Origin: Methanosphaera sp. BMS
Lineage (GTDB): Archaea; Methanobacteriota; Methanobacteria; Methanobacteriales; Methanobacteriaceae
Assembly: GCF_003268005.1 (NCBI RefSeq)
Contig: NZ_CP014213.1
Span: forward strand, 2,749,501-2,813,500
Reading direction: 5' to 3'
DNA: 64,000 nucleotides
Under the pieces are notes generated by a model. The model worked only from the letters and a program-made list of their open reading frames with translations. It ran no database searches and was not told where the DNA came from. Of this stretch, positions 55,901-64,000 are shown one piece after another. Numbering within the stretch: the first letter of the stretch is position 1; every line of letters begins with the position of its first letter. The position numbers were made by a program, and so were the translations under genes.

Positions 55901-57643
55901 CTACTCTTCGATTTCATCAAATTCTATTTCATTATCTGTGAGCTGTTTAATCAGCATAGGTATGCGTCTGATGGACACCCTTTTTTGTTTGAATGTATCC
56001 CTGTTTCTTATGGTTACCTTTTTGTCTTCAATGCTGTCATAATCCACTGTTATGGCATATGGAATACCAATCTCATCAGCTCTAGCATATCTTCTACCTA
56101 TAGTACCGCTTGTATCGTAGTTTGTAATAATATTATTGTCTCTAAGAGTGTTTTCAATATCGTTGGCTATTGATGTAAGTTCCTCTTTATTAACAAGTGG
56201 AAGAACACTCGCTTTAATAGGTGCAACTTTTGCAGGTATTTTAAGGTATGCCCTGCTTTCACCTTCCTCGTTGGTATCTTCAGTATATGAGTGTAATAAT
56301 GTGGAATATATTATTCTGTCAATACCATATGATGGCTCAATAACGTGTGGTATGATTCTTTCTCCCTTGATTTTTTCATTCACTGTCTCAAAGCTCACAA
56401 AGCTGTCATCAATGGTATACTCAGTATCGTCTATAGTGAATGTATAGTTGCCGTTTTCTTCAAATGATTTAAGAATGCTTTCGGCATCGGTATTTTCCAA
56501 TATTTCCTTAGCTTTGGATGAATCTTTTTTAAATACCGGTCCAAACTTTTTCATATTAAATGATGTTTTAGTAACAGTAACCTCTTTTGGTGTATCATAT
56601 TCTTTAAATACGCTAAGGTCTTCTTTGCTGTGTTTTATATGTGATTGTAGGTCGAAGTCGGTTCTGTCTGCAATACCTATAATTTCCACCCATCCATATT
56701 GGTCGGTTTTTACTTCAGCATCCCAGCAGTCAATGGCATAATGTGCCATTTCATCAGGTAAATGTTGTCTGAATCTTATTGCATCATCCGGAATTCCAAG
56801 ATCAGTCAAGAAGCTTTTAGCTATGACAATCTGGTAAATCAGTGTTTGGCTGCTTACTATGTTGTTGTCAATGGCATCTTTTACAAGTACTCGGATAGGT
56901 TCTTCATTATTTAATTGTTGTTTCTGACCATATAACTTCAATTCATAATTTTTAATGTGCTCATAGTTTCTATGGCTTTTATCTGATGGATCAACAAATA
57001 TCTCTGCTTCAGCTTGCGTAAATTCCCTTAATCTTATAACTCCCTGTCTTGGAGATAATTCATTCCTGTATGATTTTCCCAGTTGAACTATACCGAATGG
57101 AAGTTTGTCCTTGTAGAATCTGCTGATTCTTTTAAAGGCTATAAATATTCCCTGTGCCGTTTCCGGTCTCATGTAGCCTACTTGTTTTCCACTGGCACCG
57201 ATTTCTGTTTTAAACATTAGGTTATAACTTCTAACATCATCCAGACTTCCGCCACACTCTGTACATACTATGTTGTTGTCCTTGATTATTTGGGTTAATG
57301 ATTCATCAGGCAGTCCTTCAACATCCCTGTCAATGTTTTCTTCAATGATGTGGTCTGCCCTGTATATCTCTTTACATTCATTACATTGGGTCATCGGATC
57401 TGTAAAGTTGTCAACGTGGCCTGAAGCCTTAAGGGTTTCCTTTGGCATTACAGTAGGGGCTTCAATTTCAAAGAATCGTTCCTTGCTTACGTAGTATTCT
57501 CTCCATAAATTCATTATGTTGGTTTTTAACAGACCTCCTACCGGTCCATAATCATAAAAACCCGCAACACCCGAGTATATTTCAAAGGAAGGATATAATA
57601 TTCCTCGTTTTTTCGCTATACTCATCATTTTCTCATTTGTCAT
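55901..57643 (-). CDS. glyS: Glycyl-tRNA synthetase
   Basis: The 580-residue class II enzyme of the archaeal/eukaryotic type starts MMSIAKKRGILYPSFEIYSG with GFYDYGPVGGLLKTN near residue 29. The class II motifs follow as GKSYRNELSPRQGVIRLREF near residue 190 and a GIDR motif in EPSYGIDRIIY near residue 440. A zinc-ribbon-like insert CNECKEIYRADH ... CTECGGS lies near residues 87-140. The anticodon-binding domain (APIKASVLPLVN) is at the C-terminus. Its stop abuts the tatD-like gene, and its ATG overlaps the dcd stop by one base, so the four genes trmH-like, dcd, glyS and tatD form one operon. Confidence 0.95.
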   Translation of the reverse strand: MTNEKMMSIAKKRGILYPSFEIYSGVAGFYDYGPVGGLLKTNIMNLWREYYVSKERFFEIEAPTVMPKETLKASGHVDNFTDPMTQCNECKEIYRADHIIEENIDRDVEGLPDESLTQIIKDNNIVCTECGGSLDDVRSYNLMFKTEIGASGKQVGYMRPETAQGIFIAFKRISRFYKDKLPFGIVQLGKSYRNELSPRQGVIRLREFTQAEAEIFVDPSDKSHRNYEHIKNYELKLYGQKQQLNNEEPIRVLVKDAIDNNIVSSQTLIYQIVIAKSFLTDLGIPDDAIRFRQHLPDEMAHYAIDCWDAEVKTDQYGWVEIIGIADRTDFDLQSHIKHSKEDLSVFKEYDTPKEVTVTKTSFNMKKFGPVFKKDSSKAKEILENTDAESILKSFEENGNYTFTIDDTEYTIDDSFVSFETVNEKIKGERIIPHVIEPSYGIDRIIYSTLLHSYTEDTNEEGESRAYLKIPAKVAPIKASVLPLVNKEELTSIANDIENTLRDNNIITNYDTSGTIGRRYARADEIGIPYAITVDYDSIEDKKVTIRNRDTFKQKRVSIRRIPMLIKQLTDNEIEFDEIEE

Positions 57644-58233
57644 TATTTTCCTCCTTTAATATCAAAATCTTGTTTAATCTTACTTACTTGTGGTCCGGTT
57701 TGACGCATATACTTACTATCACGGTCTTCATGTCCATATGGTTTAGCTGATGGTGATGTCATGGTTTCAAATACTATCTGACATACTCTTTGACCAGGAT
57801 ATAATGCGACCGGCATCTTACCGATATTGGATATTTCCAGCGTAATTCTACCTTCAAAACCGGGGTCAATGTATCCAGCAGTCACATGCATCGTAATACC
57901 AAGTCTGCCCATGGATGATCTGCCCTCTACACGTGCAACAATATCATCAGGTATCTTAACATATTCGTAGGTTGTAGCTAGCGTAAACTCACCCGGATGA
58001 ATGATGAATGGTTCACCCTCTTCCACGGTCAATGACTCCATATATGATTCAAGGTCTATCTTGTCAAACGGATCAATAAATGGTTTTGTGACAATTTTAA
58101 ATCCCTTGAATTCATCACCTAACCTTAAATCCACACTTGATGGTTGAATCTGTTTATCGTCTTCTATAGGATCAATTACAATTTTTCCTTCATCTAAATA
58201 TTTCTTTATATCCACATCACTGAGTATTGCCAT
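57643..58233 (-). CDS. dcd: dCTP deaminase
   Basis: The 196-residue protein deaminates dCTP to dUTP, and in Methanocaldococcus a related enzyme also hydrolyses dUTP. Motifs are QPSSVDLRLGDEF near residue 30, RVEGRSSMGRLGI near residue 106, HVTAGYIDPGFEGRITLEI with the catalytic Glu near residue 134, and the C-terminal lid. Length fits the family. It lies two bases after the SPOUT methylase stop and overlaps glyS by one base. Confidence 0.93.
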   Translation of the reverse strand: MAILSDVDIKKYLDEGKIVIDPIEDDKQIQPSSVDLRLGDEFKGFKIVTKPFIDPFDKIDLESYMESLTVEEGEPFIIHPGEFTLATTYEYVKIPDDIVARVEGRSSMGRLGITMHVTAGYIDPGFEGRITLEISNIGKMPVALYPGQRVCQIVFETMTSPSAKPYGHEDRDSKYMRQTGPQVSKIKQDFDIKGGK

Positions 58234-58235
58234 AT

Positions 58236-58949
58236 TTATTCCTCATTGTTATTATTGATTCTTTGATTTATACGTTTTAATGTTCCACGTAATGTTTTTG
58301 CTTCTCTACCTGTGATAAATGATCTTCCAAGTATATGTTTTGCGATACTTTTTACTATAACCTCTTTATGTTCTGGATAATCTAGCTTTGATATTATGGA
58401 ATTCATTTGTGTTGTAAGCACTTCTTTATCTTCCATTGTTGTAATGTCAATGCTATCTACAGGATATTCTTTTTTATTCTTGAATATTTCATAAAAAATT
58501 ATAGAAGCAGCATGTGTAATGTTCATTATGGGATAACTGTCGCTTGTAGGGATACTTACCAAGATGTCACATAGATTAATCTCATCATTTGTAAGTCCGT
58601 CACCTTCCCTTCCAAATAATAATGCCACGTTACTGTTCGTGTTGAGAGTTTTTCCCAATTCTTCCGGGGTTATTGGCATTCTTTTAATGTTATGATTGCC
58701 GCCGGGACTTCCACTTGTTCCTATAATTGTGGCAATTTTTTTATCTTCAATAAATTCATCTAATGAATCATAAATTAAAGCATTTTCCACAATGTCCTGT
58801 GCATGAACTGCTTGGTAATATGAACTTTCATCAAGTTTGCAGGGATTAATCAATACCATTGTATCGAAATCAAAGTTTTTCATGCATCTTGCAAGAAAAC
58901 CGATATTTCCCGGAGTTTTTGCTTCTACAAATACAGTATAAATTTTCAA
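58236..58949 (-). CDS. SPOUT RNA methyltransferase, TrmJ-like
   Basis: The 237-residue protein has the knotted SPOUT fold: VFVEAKTPGNIGFLARCMKN at the start, VLINPCKLDE, the middle motif VALLFGREGDGLTNDEI near residue 108, and the cofactor loop SIPTSDSYPIMNITHAASII near residue 130. It matches the TrmH/TrmJ group that methylates the ribose at tRNA position 32. A helical C-terminal extension follows. ATG 58949 opens a tight operon with dcd, glyS and tatD. Target position cannot be set from sequence. Confidence 0.85.
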   Translation of the reverse strand: MKIYTVFVEAKTPGNIGFLARCMKNFDFDTMVLINPCKLDESSYYQAVHAQDIVENALIYDSLDEFIEDKKIATIIGTSGSPGGNHNIKRMPITPEELGKTLNTNSNVALLFGREGDGLTNDEINLCDILVSIPTSDSYPIMNITHAASIIFYEIFKNKKEYPVDSIDITTMEDKEVLTTQMNSIISKLDYPEHKEVIVKSIAKHILGRSFITGREAKTLRGTLKRINQRINNNNEE

Positions 58950-59090
58950 ATAGAATCACTATATATATTTTTGTAGCATATTTTATTTATTAATTATTGA
59001 TATGAATTGTTTGATTAAAAAATATTAATATACTACTATTTTAATAATGATAACAATTAAAGATTAAAGTAAAGAATATGGAGGAAAAAT

Positions 59091-59582
59091 ATGAATTTCA
59101 ATGTAAAAAGTTATTCAATCCTGATGATAATAATCGGATTAATAACTATGATATTCCCATTGATTATCCCTACTACTATAAGTGTTATCTTTGGATTATT
59201 CTTTATTTTCATAGCTATATTGTCCGTAATATTTGCATATCAGCACTATGAACTCCAGAAAAGTCATGCCATAATAACTTTGATATTTGCAATAATCTTT
59301 ATAATTATTGGAATATATCTAATTATTAATCCTGGTCTGATTGTGACCATGTTTAGAATAATGCTCTATGCAATGGCTATCATATTAATTGTATCTGGTA
59401 TATATTCTATAATAGCAGGAATATTCCGGTCATTTACTCTTGGAGGTATTGTAAATATAATATTTGGAGTAATCTCTATTGTAATGGCTTATCTGTTCTC
59501 TAATATGGAATATTTAGGAGTCATAGTGGGATTATGGTTCTTAATTTGTGGGATAGTGTCATTATTTGATGATGAGGAATAA
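59091..59582 (+). CDS. DUF308/HdeD-like membrane protein
   Basis: The 163-residue protein consists of six hydrophobic helices in pairs (SILMIIIGLITMIFPLIIPT, then IIFIIIGIYLIINPGLIVTM and IFGVISIVMAYLF), with PTTISVIFG and GIYSIIAG repeats typical of the DUF308/HdeD group. Bacterial members are linked to acid stress; function here is unknown. ATG 59091 follows TGGAGG. It lies 36 bases upstream of a UPF0145 gene on the same strand. Confidence 0.8.
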   Translation: MNFNVKSYSILMIIIGLITMIFPLIIPTTISVIFGLFFIFIAILSVIFAYQHYELQKSHAIITLIFAIIFIIIGIYLIINPGLIVTMFRIMLYAMAIILIVSGIYSIIAGIFRSFTLGGIVNIIFGVISIVMAYLFSNMEYLGVIVGLWFLICGIVSLFDDEE

Positions 59583-59621
59583 TGATTTATTCTAATATTA
59601 ATTTTTTTTGGGGAGGATATG

Positions 59622-59942
59622 ATGTTAATGGTAACAACACCTTCAATTGAAGGAAAAGATGTAAAGCAATACCTTGGTATTGTAACTGGTGAAGGTTTAA
59701 TCGGTGCAAACGTATATAAGGATATATTTTCAGGAGTACGTGACGTGGTTGGTGGCAGAACATCAACTTATGAAGATCAGCTAAAAAAGGCAAGAGAACT
59801 GGCAATGCAGAGTATGATTGAAAAGGCAGAGGATTTAGAGGCTAATGCAATATTGAACGTCAGGGTAAAATATAGTAATCTCGGGGGTACAATGGGAAAT
59901 ACAATTCTTGTAAGTATCACGGGTACTGCCGTAAAATATTAA
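59622..59942 (+). CDS. YbjQ/UPF0145-family protein
   Basis: The 106-residue protein has the family pattern [44 protein letters not shown]-like [20 protein letters not shown] and [13 protein letters not shown]. Crystal structures show pentamers of a dodecin-like fold; a role in metal or small-molecule binding has been suggested. Three ATGs (59619, 59622, 59628) follow GGGGAGG; 59622 has usual spacing. It probably shares a transcript with the upstream membrane protein. The stretch 59943-60353 contains no convincing gene. Confidence 0.85.
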   Translation: MLMVTTPSIEGKDVKQYLGIVTGEGLIGANVYKDIFSGVRDVVGGRTSTYEDQLKKARELAMQSMIEKAEDLEANAILNVRVKYSNLGGTMGNTILVSITGTAVKY

Positions 59943-60353
59943 ATTCAATCTTCTTTTTTTGGTCATTTTATATTAAAATTTTTTTTTAAATTTTTGTTAA
60001 CAGAAAGTTTAATCTAACTGTTCAAAAACTATTTTTTGCATGCCTTCCTTACTATTAGAATAATTAAAAGAATACCACAGTAAATGGGACATGATTTATT
60101 TTTTTTGGATAATTATTATATTTAAAACTGCTTATATGAAAGTACTGTATAACTGTCTGATTTTTTATTCTTAATATGGGGTAATTTGGGATTTATCATT
60201 GAAAATATTATGAATGGGCACATAGCATCTATAATTAACGGTATTATTAAAAGTTTAATCGAATCGGGACATAACAATAAAAAAAGGATAAAAGTAGGAT
60301 GTTAAGGGGAATTCAAATATTATAAATTCATTTTTTAATGATTAAATATTCGG

Positions 60354-61847
60354 TCATTCATATGCTTTGTTAAGTAATTCCATCAGATTAATCACTGATG
60401 TCTTGGAGCCTTTCTTCTTAAGGGAATCCCCGATGTTGTATTCACAGAATGGACATATCGTAACAACATAGTCAACGTCCAGTTTGTCAATCATATCTAC
60501 CTTTTCATCAGCCAAAGCTTCTGCTATCTCAGGTTTTCCTGATTTTACTCCACCACCTGCACCACAGCATTGATCTGGTTTTTCCATCTCAATAAATTCA
60601 ACGCCCTTAAGTGATTTTAAAATATTTCTAGGTTCTTCGCTAATGTTCTGACTTCTTACCAGGTGACATGGATCATGGTATGTTACCTTGAGATTCAATT
60701 CATTCATGTCGTCAGGATTAAGCTTATCCTGTAAAAATTCGCTGATATCCATGACATTCAACTCTACTCCATATTCCGGATAATTGTTTTTAAGTGTTGC
60801 TCCACAACCGGCACATACCGTTATGATTGTATCATAATCCTTGAAGATTTCATAGTTCTTCTTGACCAAATCCGGCACGATATCCACTTGGCCTGTTCTT
60901 AAAAGCGGTGAACCACAGCATACCTGTCCTTCTGGTATGTCTATGTCTATGCCCAGTTTATCGAAGAGTTTGACCAAATATTCGGCTATCCATGGCAGTT
61001 TGTAGTCTATCATACAACCGGTAAATAATGCGACCTTGGCCTTTTTGTCTTCATTATTCTCATGGTACTTTTTAATAAATCCTTCAGGATAATCACTGTT
61101 TTCATCAGGTTTAACGGTACGGTTTGTGTTTATAACAGATTCTCTAATTAACTTGTGTGGAGCTAATGGCCCTTCATTTTCATTAAATATTTTTGCTCTC
61201 ATCAGTTCTATTGCCTTACCGTAGATGTCTATCTCTTTAGGACATGTCTTGGTACATTGACCGCAGGATGTACAGTAATATAACCCTGAATCTATTACTT
61301 CCTCATTTCGTGATGTGTCATCTCTTGGATCAAATGAGATATCTGCAAGGTTTCTCATAAAGTATGGTCCGACAAAGGATTCTGTCTTTTTAAGTACTGG
61401 ACACATTGAAAGACATGAGTAGCAACCTATACAACTTCTTAGCCTGTCGGATTTTTCATAGTCCTCCGGTTTAATCAGTTCAGGCTCACGGCTTGATTCA
61501 TTGTTTTCATAGCCCAAATAGAGATTTAAGTCACGTACTTCCTCAGAGAAGGGTGCTCTGTCAACAATCAAATCTTTTATTATCTTGAAATCTAATGCTT
61601 CTAAGGTATCGTTGTCCTGTATTTCCTCTTTACAGGCTAGCACTGCTTTTTTATTTACCTTTATTGCACATGATCCGCATTGGCCTGCCCTACATGAGTA
61701 TCTGTAGGCAATATTGGCATCATATTTTTTATTTATTTGATGTAATGCATCAAGCACCTTCATCTTTGGTGTTTTTTCTATTTCATATGATTCCGTGTAA
61801 TGAAGGTCCTCCACGGGATCATATCTTTTCACATTAACTTTAATCAT
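60354..61847 (-). CDS. tfrB: Thiol:fumarate reductase subunit B
   Basis: TfrB is the electron-transfer half of the methanogen fumarate reductase, which oxidises coenzymes M and B to the heterodisulfide while reducing fumarate for biosynthesis. The 497-residue protein joins a SdhB-like part, with [2Fe-2S] motif CRAGQCGSCAIKVN near residue 52 and two [4Fe-4S] motifs CIGCYSCLSMC and CTSCGQCTKTC, to a HdrD-like part with two CCG domains: QVCCGSPLLRTGQ near residue 310 and QCCGAGGGVKSGK near residue 425. tfrA is not adjacent, as in other Methanobacteriales. ATG 61847. The 386 bases upstream (61848-62234) are shared with divergent iorA. Confidence 0.92.
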   Translation of the reverse strand: MIKVNVKRYDPVEDLHYTESYEIEKTPKMKVLDALHQINKKYDANIAYRYSCRAGQCGSCAIKVNKKAVLACKEEIQDNDTLEALDFKIIKDLIVDRAPFSEEVRDLNLYLGYENNESSREPELIKPEDYEKSDRLRSCIGCYSCLSMCPVLKKTESFVGPYFMRNLADISFDPRDDTSRNEEVIDSGLYYCTSCGQCTKTCPKEIDIYGKAIELMRAKIFNENEGPLAPHKLIRESVINTNRTVKPDENSDYPEGFIKKYHENNEDKKAKVALFTGCMIDYKLPWIAEYLVKLFDKLGIDIDIPEGQVCCGSPLLRTGQVDIVPDLVKKNYEIFKDYDTIITVCAGCGATLKNNYPEYGVELNVMDISEFLQDKLNPDDMNELNLKVTYHDPCHLVRSQNISEEPRNILKSLKGVEFIEMEKPDQCCGAGGGVKSGKPEIAEALADEKVDMIDKLDVDYVVTICPFCEYNIGDSLKKKGSKTSVINLMELLNKAYE

Positions 61848-62234
61848 TAAATATCAATACCCCTTATGAAAAACATTTATATTGTAATCTGTCATTTATA
61901 ATTATATTGTCGTTTTATAATATAATACTATCTTCTTTATCGGATATATTTTTTTCAATTATTTGCCATTTCAAGTGGTTTTCCACAAAAATATAATTTA
62001 TAATGCAAGTATCTTACAGAAAATATTCATCGAAGATTTATTTTATATGTAAATTTATTCTGTTTTCAATAATCATATTATTCTTTGAGGTAATATAACT
62101 TAAATATTTTATCCTATATAAATATACATATAGAATAATGTTAAAATATTTAAATTTTCAATATAAAGAACAATATTAAAATATTTACTTTTTTCTTTAA
62201 TAATTGTGTTTAATTATTTATAAGGAGTTATACA

Positions 62235-64000
62235 ATGAAGATAAAAGAATTATTAAGTCCCGAAAAGGGTAACAAGTATTTCATGCTTGGTAATGAAGCA
62301 GCAGTACGGGGAGTTCTTGAGTGTGGACTATCCCTTGCAGCTACATATCCCGGTACACCTTCTTCAGAAATAGGGGATATTCTCTATAAAATTGCCAAAA
62401 GTGCAAATGTTTATTTTGAATTTTCATCCAATGAAAAAGTTGCAGTGGAAGTGGCAGCTTCAGCTGCAAGTACAGGTCTCAGGACATTTTCATTCATGAA
62501 GCATGTGGGTGTAAATGTGGCATCGGATTCATTGATGTCCTCAGCATATATTGGAGTTGAAGGAAGTTTCCTACTACTTATAGCTGATGATCCGTCAACG
62601 TTTTCATCACAGAACGAGCAGGATACAAGACACTTTGCAAGACAAGCAAACATACCAATATTTGAGCCGTCAAATCCACAGGAAATCAAGGATTTTATCC
62701 ATTATGCCTATGACATCTCAGAGGAATATGATTTGCCGGTAATTATAAGAACAACCACCCGTGTATCACACATGCGTGGGGTTGTCGAAACTGATGAATA
62801 TACAAAAAATACAGTAAATGCCGGTGAATTCAAGAATGAAAGATTACATGTACCTGTGCCTGAAGCAGCACGTGTAATGCATAAAAACCTTGTTGATAAG
62901 ATTAACGTCTTACGTGAGGTTTCAAATGCATCACCACTTAACAAGTTGGTTGATAACGGTGCCGATGTAGGAATAATTACTTCTGGTGGAGCATATAACT
63001 ATGTAATTGACGTTGTAAATCAGAACAATCTCAATGTCAACATCCTGAAAATCGGATTTTCACATCCATATCCGGAACAGTTGGTTAAAAAATTCCTGGA
63101 AGACAATAAAGAAGTGCTCGTAGTAGAAGAGGTAGACCCTATAAACGAGATTGAAACTTTGGCAATAGCCGGTAAATACAACATAAATACAAAAATACAC
63201 GGTAAACGTGATGGAACATTATCTGAAATATTTGAATACAATCCAAACATAGTATTTGAAGCTTTACAGAAATTATTGAGCTTTGAAGACAACAGGCCAA
63301 TGCCAAACAAAAAAACAAGTATTCCATTACCTTCACGGCCTGCAACGCTATGTGCCGGATGTCCACATAGGGCAGCATATTATTCAGCAAGACAGGCAAT
63401 AAACAGCCTGAATTTGGATGTTGAAAGTATTCATCCATCAGATATCGGCTGTTACACGTTGGGTATAGCACCACCATATAATATGGCTAATTACTTGATG
63501 TCAATGGGTGCTAGTGTAGGTACAAGCTGTGGTTTCAGCAAGTCAACAGAAAATCAGCCGATTATCAGTTTCATAGGGGATTCCACATTCTTCCATGCAG
63601 GTATACCTCCACTTATCAATGCCATACACAATAAGACAAAGTTTACATTGGTAATACTGGATAATCGTATAACCGCAATGACCGGTGGACAGACAAATCC
63701 TGGTATACCTGTCGATGGTATGGGCTTAGAGGCACCGGCCATTTCAATTGAAAAAATCGTCAGGGCAATAGGTGTCGAGTTTGTCGAAGAAATCAATCCA
63801 CTGAATGTCAATAAGATGATAGAAGTTTATAAGGAAGCATTAAAGTATGACGGGGTATCCGTGATTATCTCAAAATATCCATGTAACCTGATAAATAAGG
63901 ATGAAATAAGATCTCGAAAATATCATGTTGATGTAAATCAGGATAAATGTATACATTGTAAGAAGTGTATTAGTCAATTAGCATGTCCAAGCATAAACCT
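62235..64000 (+). CDS. iorA: Indolepyruvate ferredoxin oxidoreductase alpha subunit, cut by the window edge
   Basis: The frame is open from ATG 62235 (after AAGGAG) to the right edge, 588 codons. IorA oxidises aryl-pyruvates to aryl-acetyl-CoA with ferredoxin, or runs in reverse to make aromatic amino acids from their acids. Motifs are LGNEAAVRGVLECGLSLAAT with YPGTPSSEIG, the TPP-binding ISFIGDSTFFHAGI region near residue 445 (GDS...N), and a C-terminal ferredoxin motif CIHCKKCISQLACPS at the edge. iorB is expected just beyond. The missing C-terminus is only due to the window. Its place near TyrA and the trp operon is compatible with aromatic metabolism. Confidence 0.92.
   Translation, partial: MKIKELLSPEKGNKYFMLGNEAAVRGVLECGLSLAATYPGTPSSEIGDILYKIAKSANVYFEFSSNEKVAVEVAASAASTGLRTFSFMKHVGVNVASDSLMSSAYIGVEGSFLLLIADDPSTFSSQNEQDTRHFARQANIPIFEPSNPQEIKDFIHYAYDISEEYDLPVIIRTTTRVSHMRGVVETDEYTKNTVNAGEFKNERLHVPVPEAARVMHKNLVDKINVLREVSNASPLNKLVDNGADVGIITSGGAYNYVIDVVNQNNLNVNILKIGFSHPYPEQLVKKFLEDNKEVLVVEEVDPINEIETLAIAGKYNINTKIHGKRDGTLSEIFEYNPNIVFEALQKLLSFEDNRPMPNKKTSIPLPSRPATLCAGCPHRAAYYSARQAINSLNLDVESIHPSDIGCYTLGIAPPYNMANYLMSMGASVGTSCGFSKSTENQPIISFIGDSTFFHAGIPPLINAIHNKTKFTLVILDNRITAMTGGQTNPGIPVDGMGLEAPAISIEKIVRAIGVEFVEEINPLNVNKMIEVYKEALKYDGVSVIISKYPCNLINKDEIRSRKYHVDVNQDKCIHCKKCISQLACPSIN

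Noticed and set aside
60210..60308. A 32-codon plus-strand frame starting MNGHIASIING
   Set aside because: It is too short and without ribosome site or known family; chance cannot be excluded.

Overview
The window looks like a piece of a very AT-rich methanogen chromosome of the order Methanobacteriales, most likely Methanosphaera or a close relative such as Methanobrevibacter. The evidence is an archaeal histone, FEN1, pelota, CDC48, archaeosine synthase, SepF, geranylgeranyl reductase, thiol:fumarate reductase TfrB, a methylcobamide:CoM methyltransferase of the MtaA type, and a trpEGCFBAD operon divergent from a TrpY-like repressor, the arrangement known from Methanothermobacter. Adhesin-like genes and relics of them also fit the gut and rumen members of this group. 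The genus is inferred; the order is well supported.

Layout. 1-5090: a NurA nuclease running off the left edge, a winged-helix protein, and a tight galE / glycosyltransferase / fen1 operon. 5091-9650: a mobile-element zone with solo IS ends, a broken TnpB, a MITE-like unit, the histone gene with a hairpin/oligo-T terminator, and a complete but decayed IS with perfect 13-bp inverted repeats. 9676-15110: S-adenosyl(inosyl)homocysteine hydrolase, relics, a secreted adhesin-like protein ending in a cyclophilin-like domain, and a broken DDE transposase. 15400-20785: housekeeping genes (cdc48, tyrA, a small conserved gene, pelota). 20786-30171: accessory island with an intact TnpB and probable omega RNA, a MraY-like membrane glycosyltransferase, two directly repeated IS1182-type elements, and between them a MNT/HEPN pair, a decayed ribbon-helix-helix/toxin module cut by a TnpB fragment, and an adhesin relic. 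30210-42018: mtaA, a ferredoxin, a MurG-like glycosyltransferase, a flavin disulfide oxidoreductase, the trp operon and trpY. 42124-64000: core genes (hypC, tRNA-Ile, MIP18-type Fe-S protein, arcS, the geranylgeranyl reductase/ferredoxin operon, a YhgE/Pip membrane protein, sfsA, two zinc-ribbon membrane proteins, a SIS protein, DUF1611 and sepF, tatD-like/glyS/dcd/SPOUT methylase, tfrB) and the start of iorA, which leaves the window on the right.

Working together. TyrA and the trp operon make aromatic amino acids; IorA links aromatic 2-oxo acids and their CoA esters. MtaA and TfrB tie the cell to coenzyme M/B chemistry. GalE, the GT2 enzyme, the MraY-like and the MurG-like transferases probably serve surface polymers, with pseudomurein as a candidate for the last two. 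The ferredoxin beside geranylgeranyl reductase is a likely electron donor for saturating archaeal lipids.

No wholly new multi-gene system is evident. The best leads are the TnpB/omega RNA locus, the adhesin-cyclophilin fusion, the SIS/DUF1611/SepF cluster, the damaged HEPN/MNT pair, a 19-bp candidate operator in front of the ribbon-helix-helix gene, and a 14-codon ORF overlapping the trpE start. All family assignments rest on reading motifs by eye; no database search was run.
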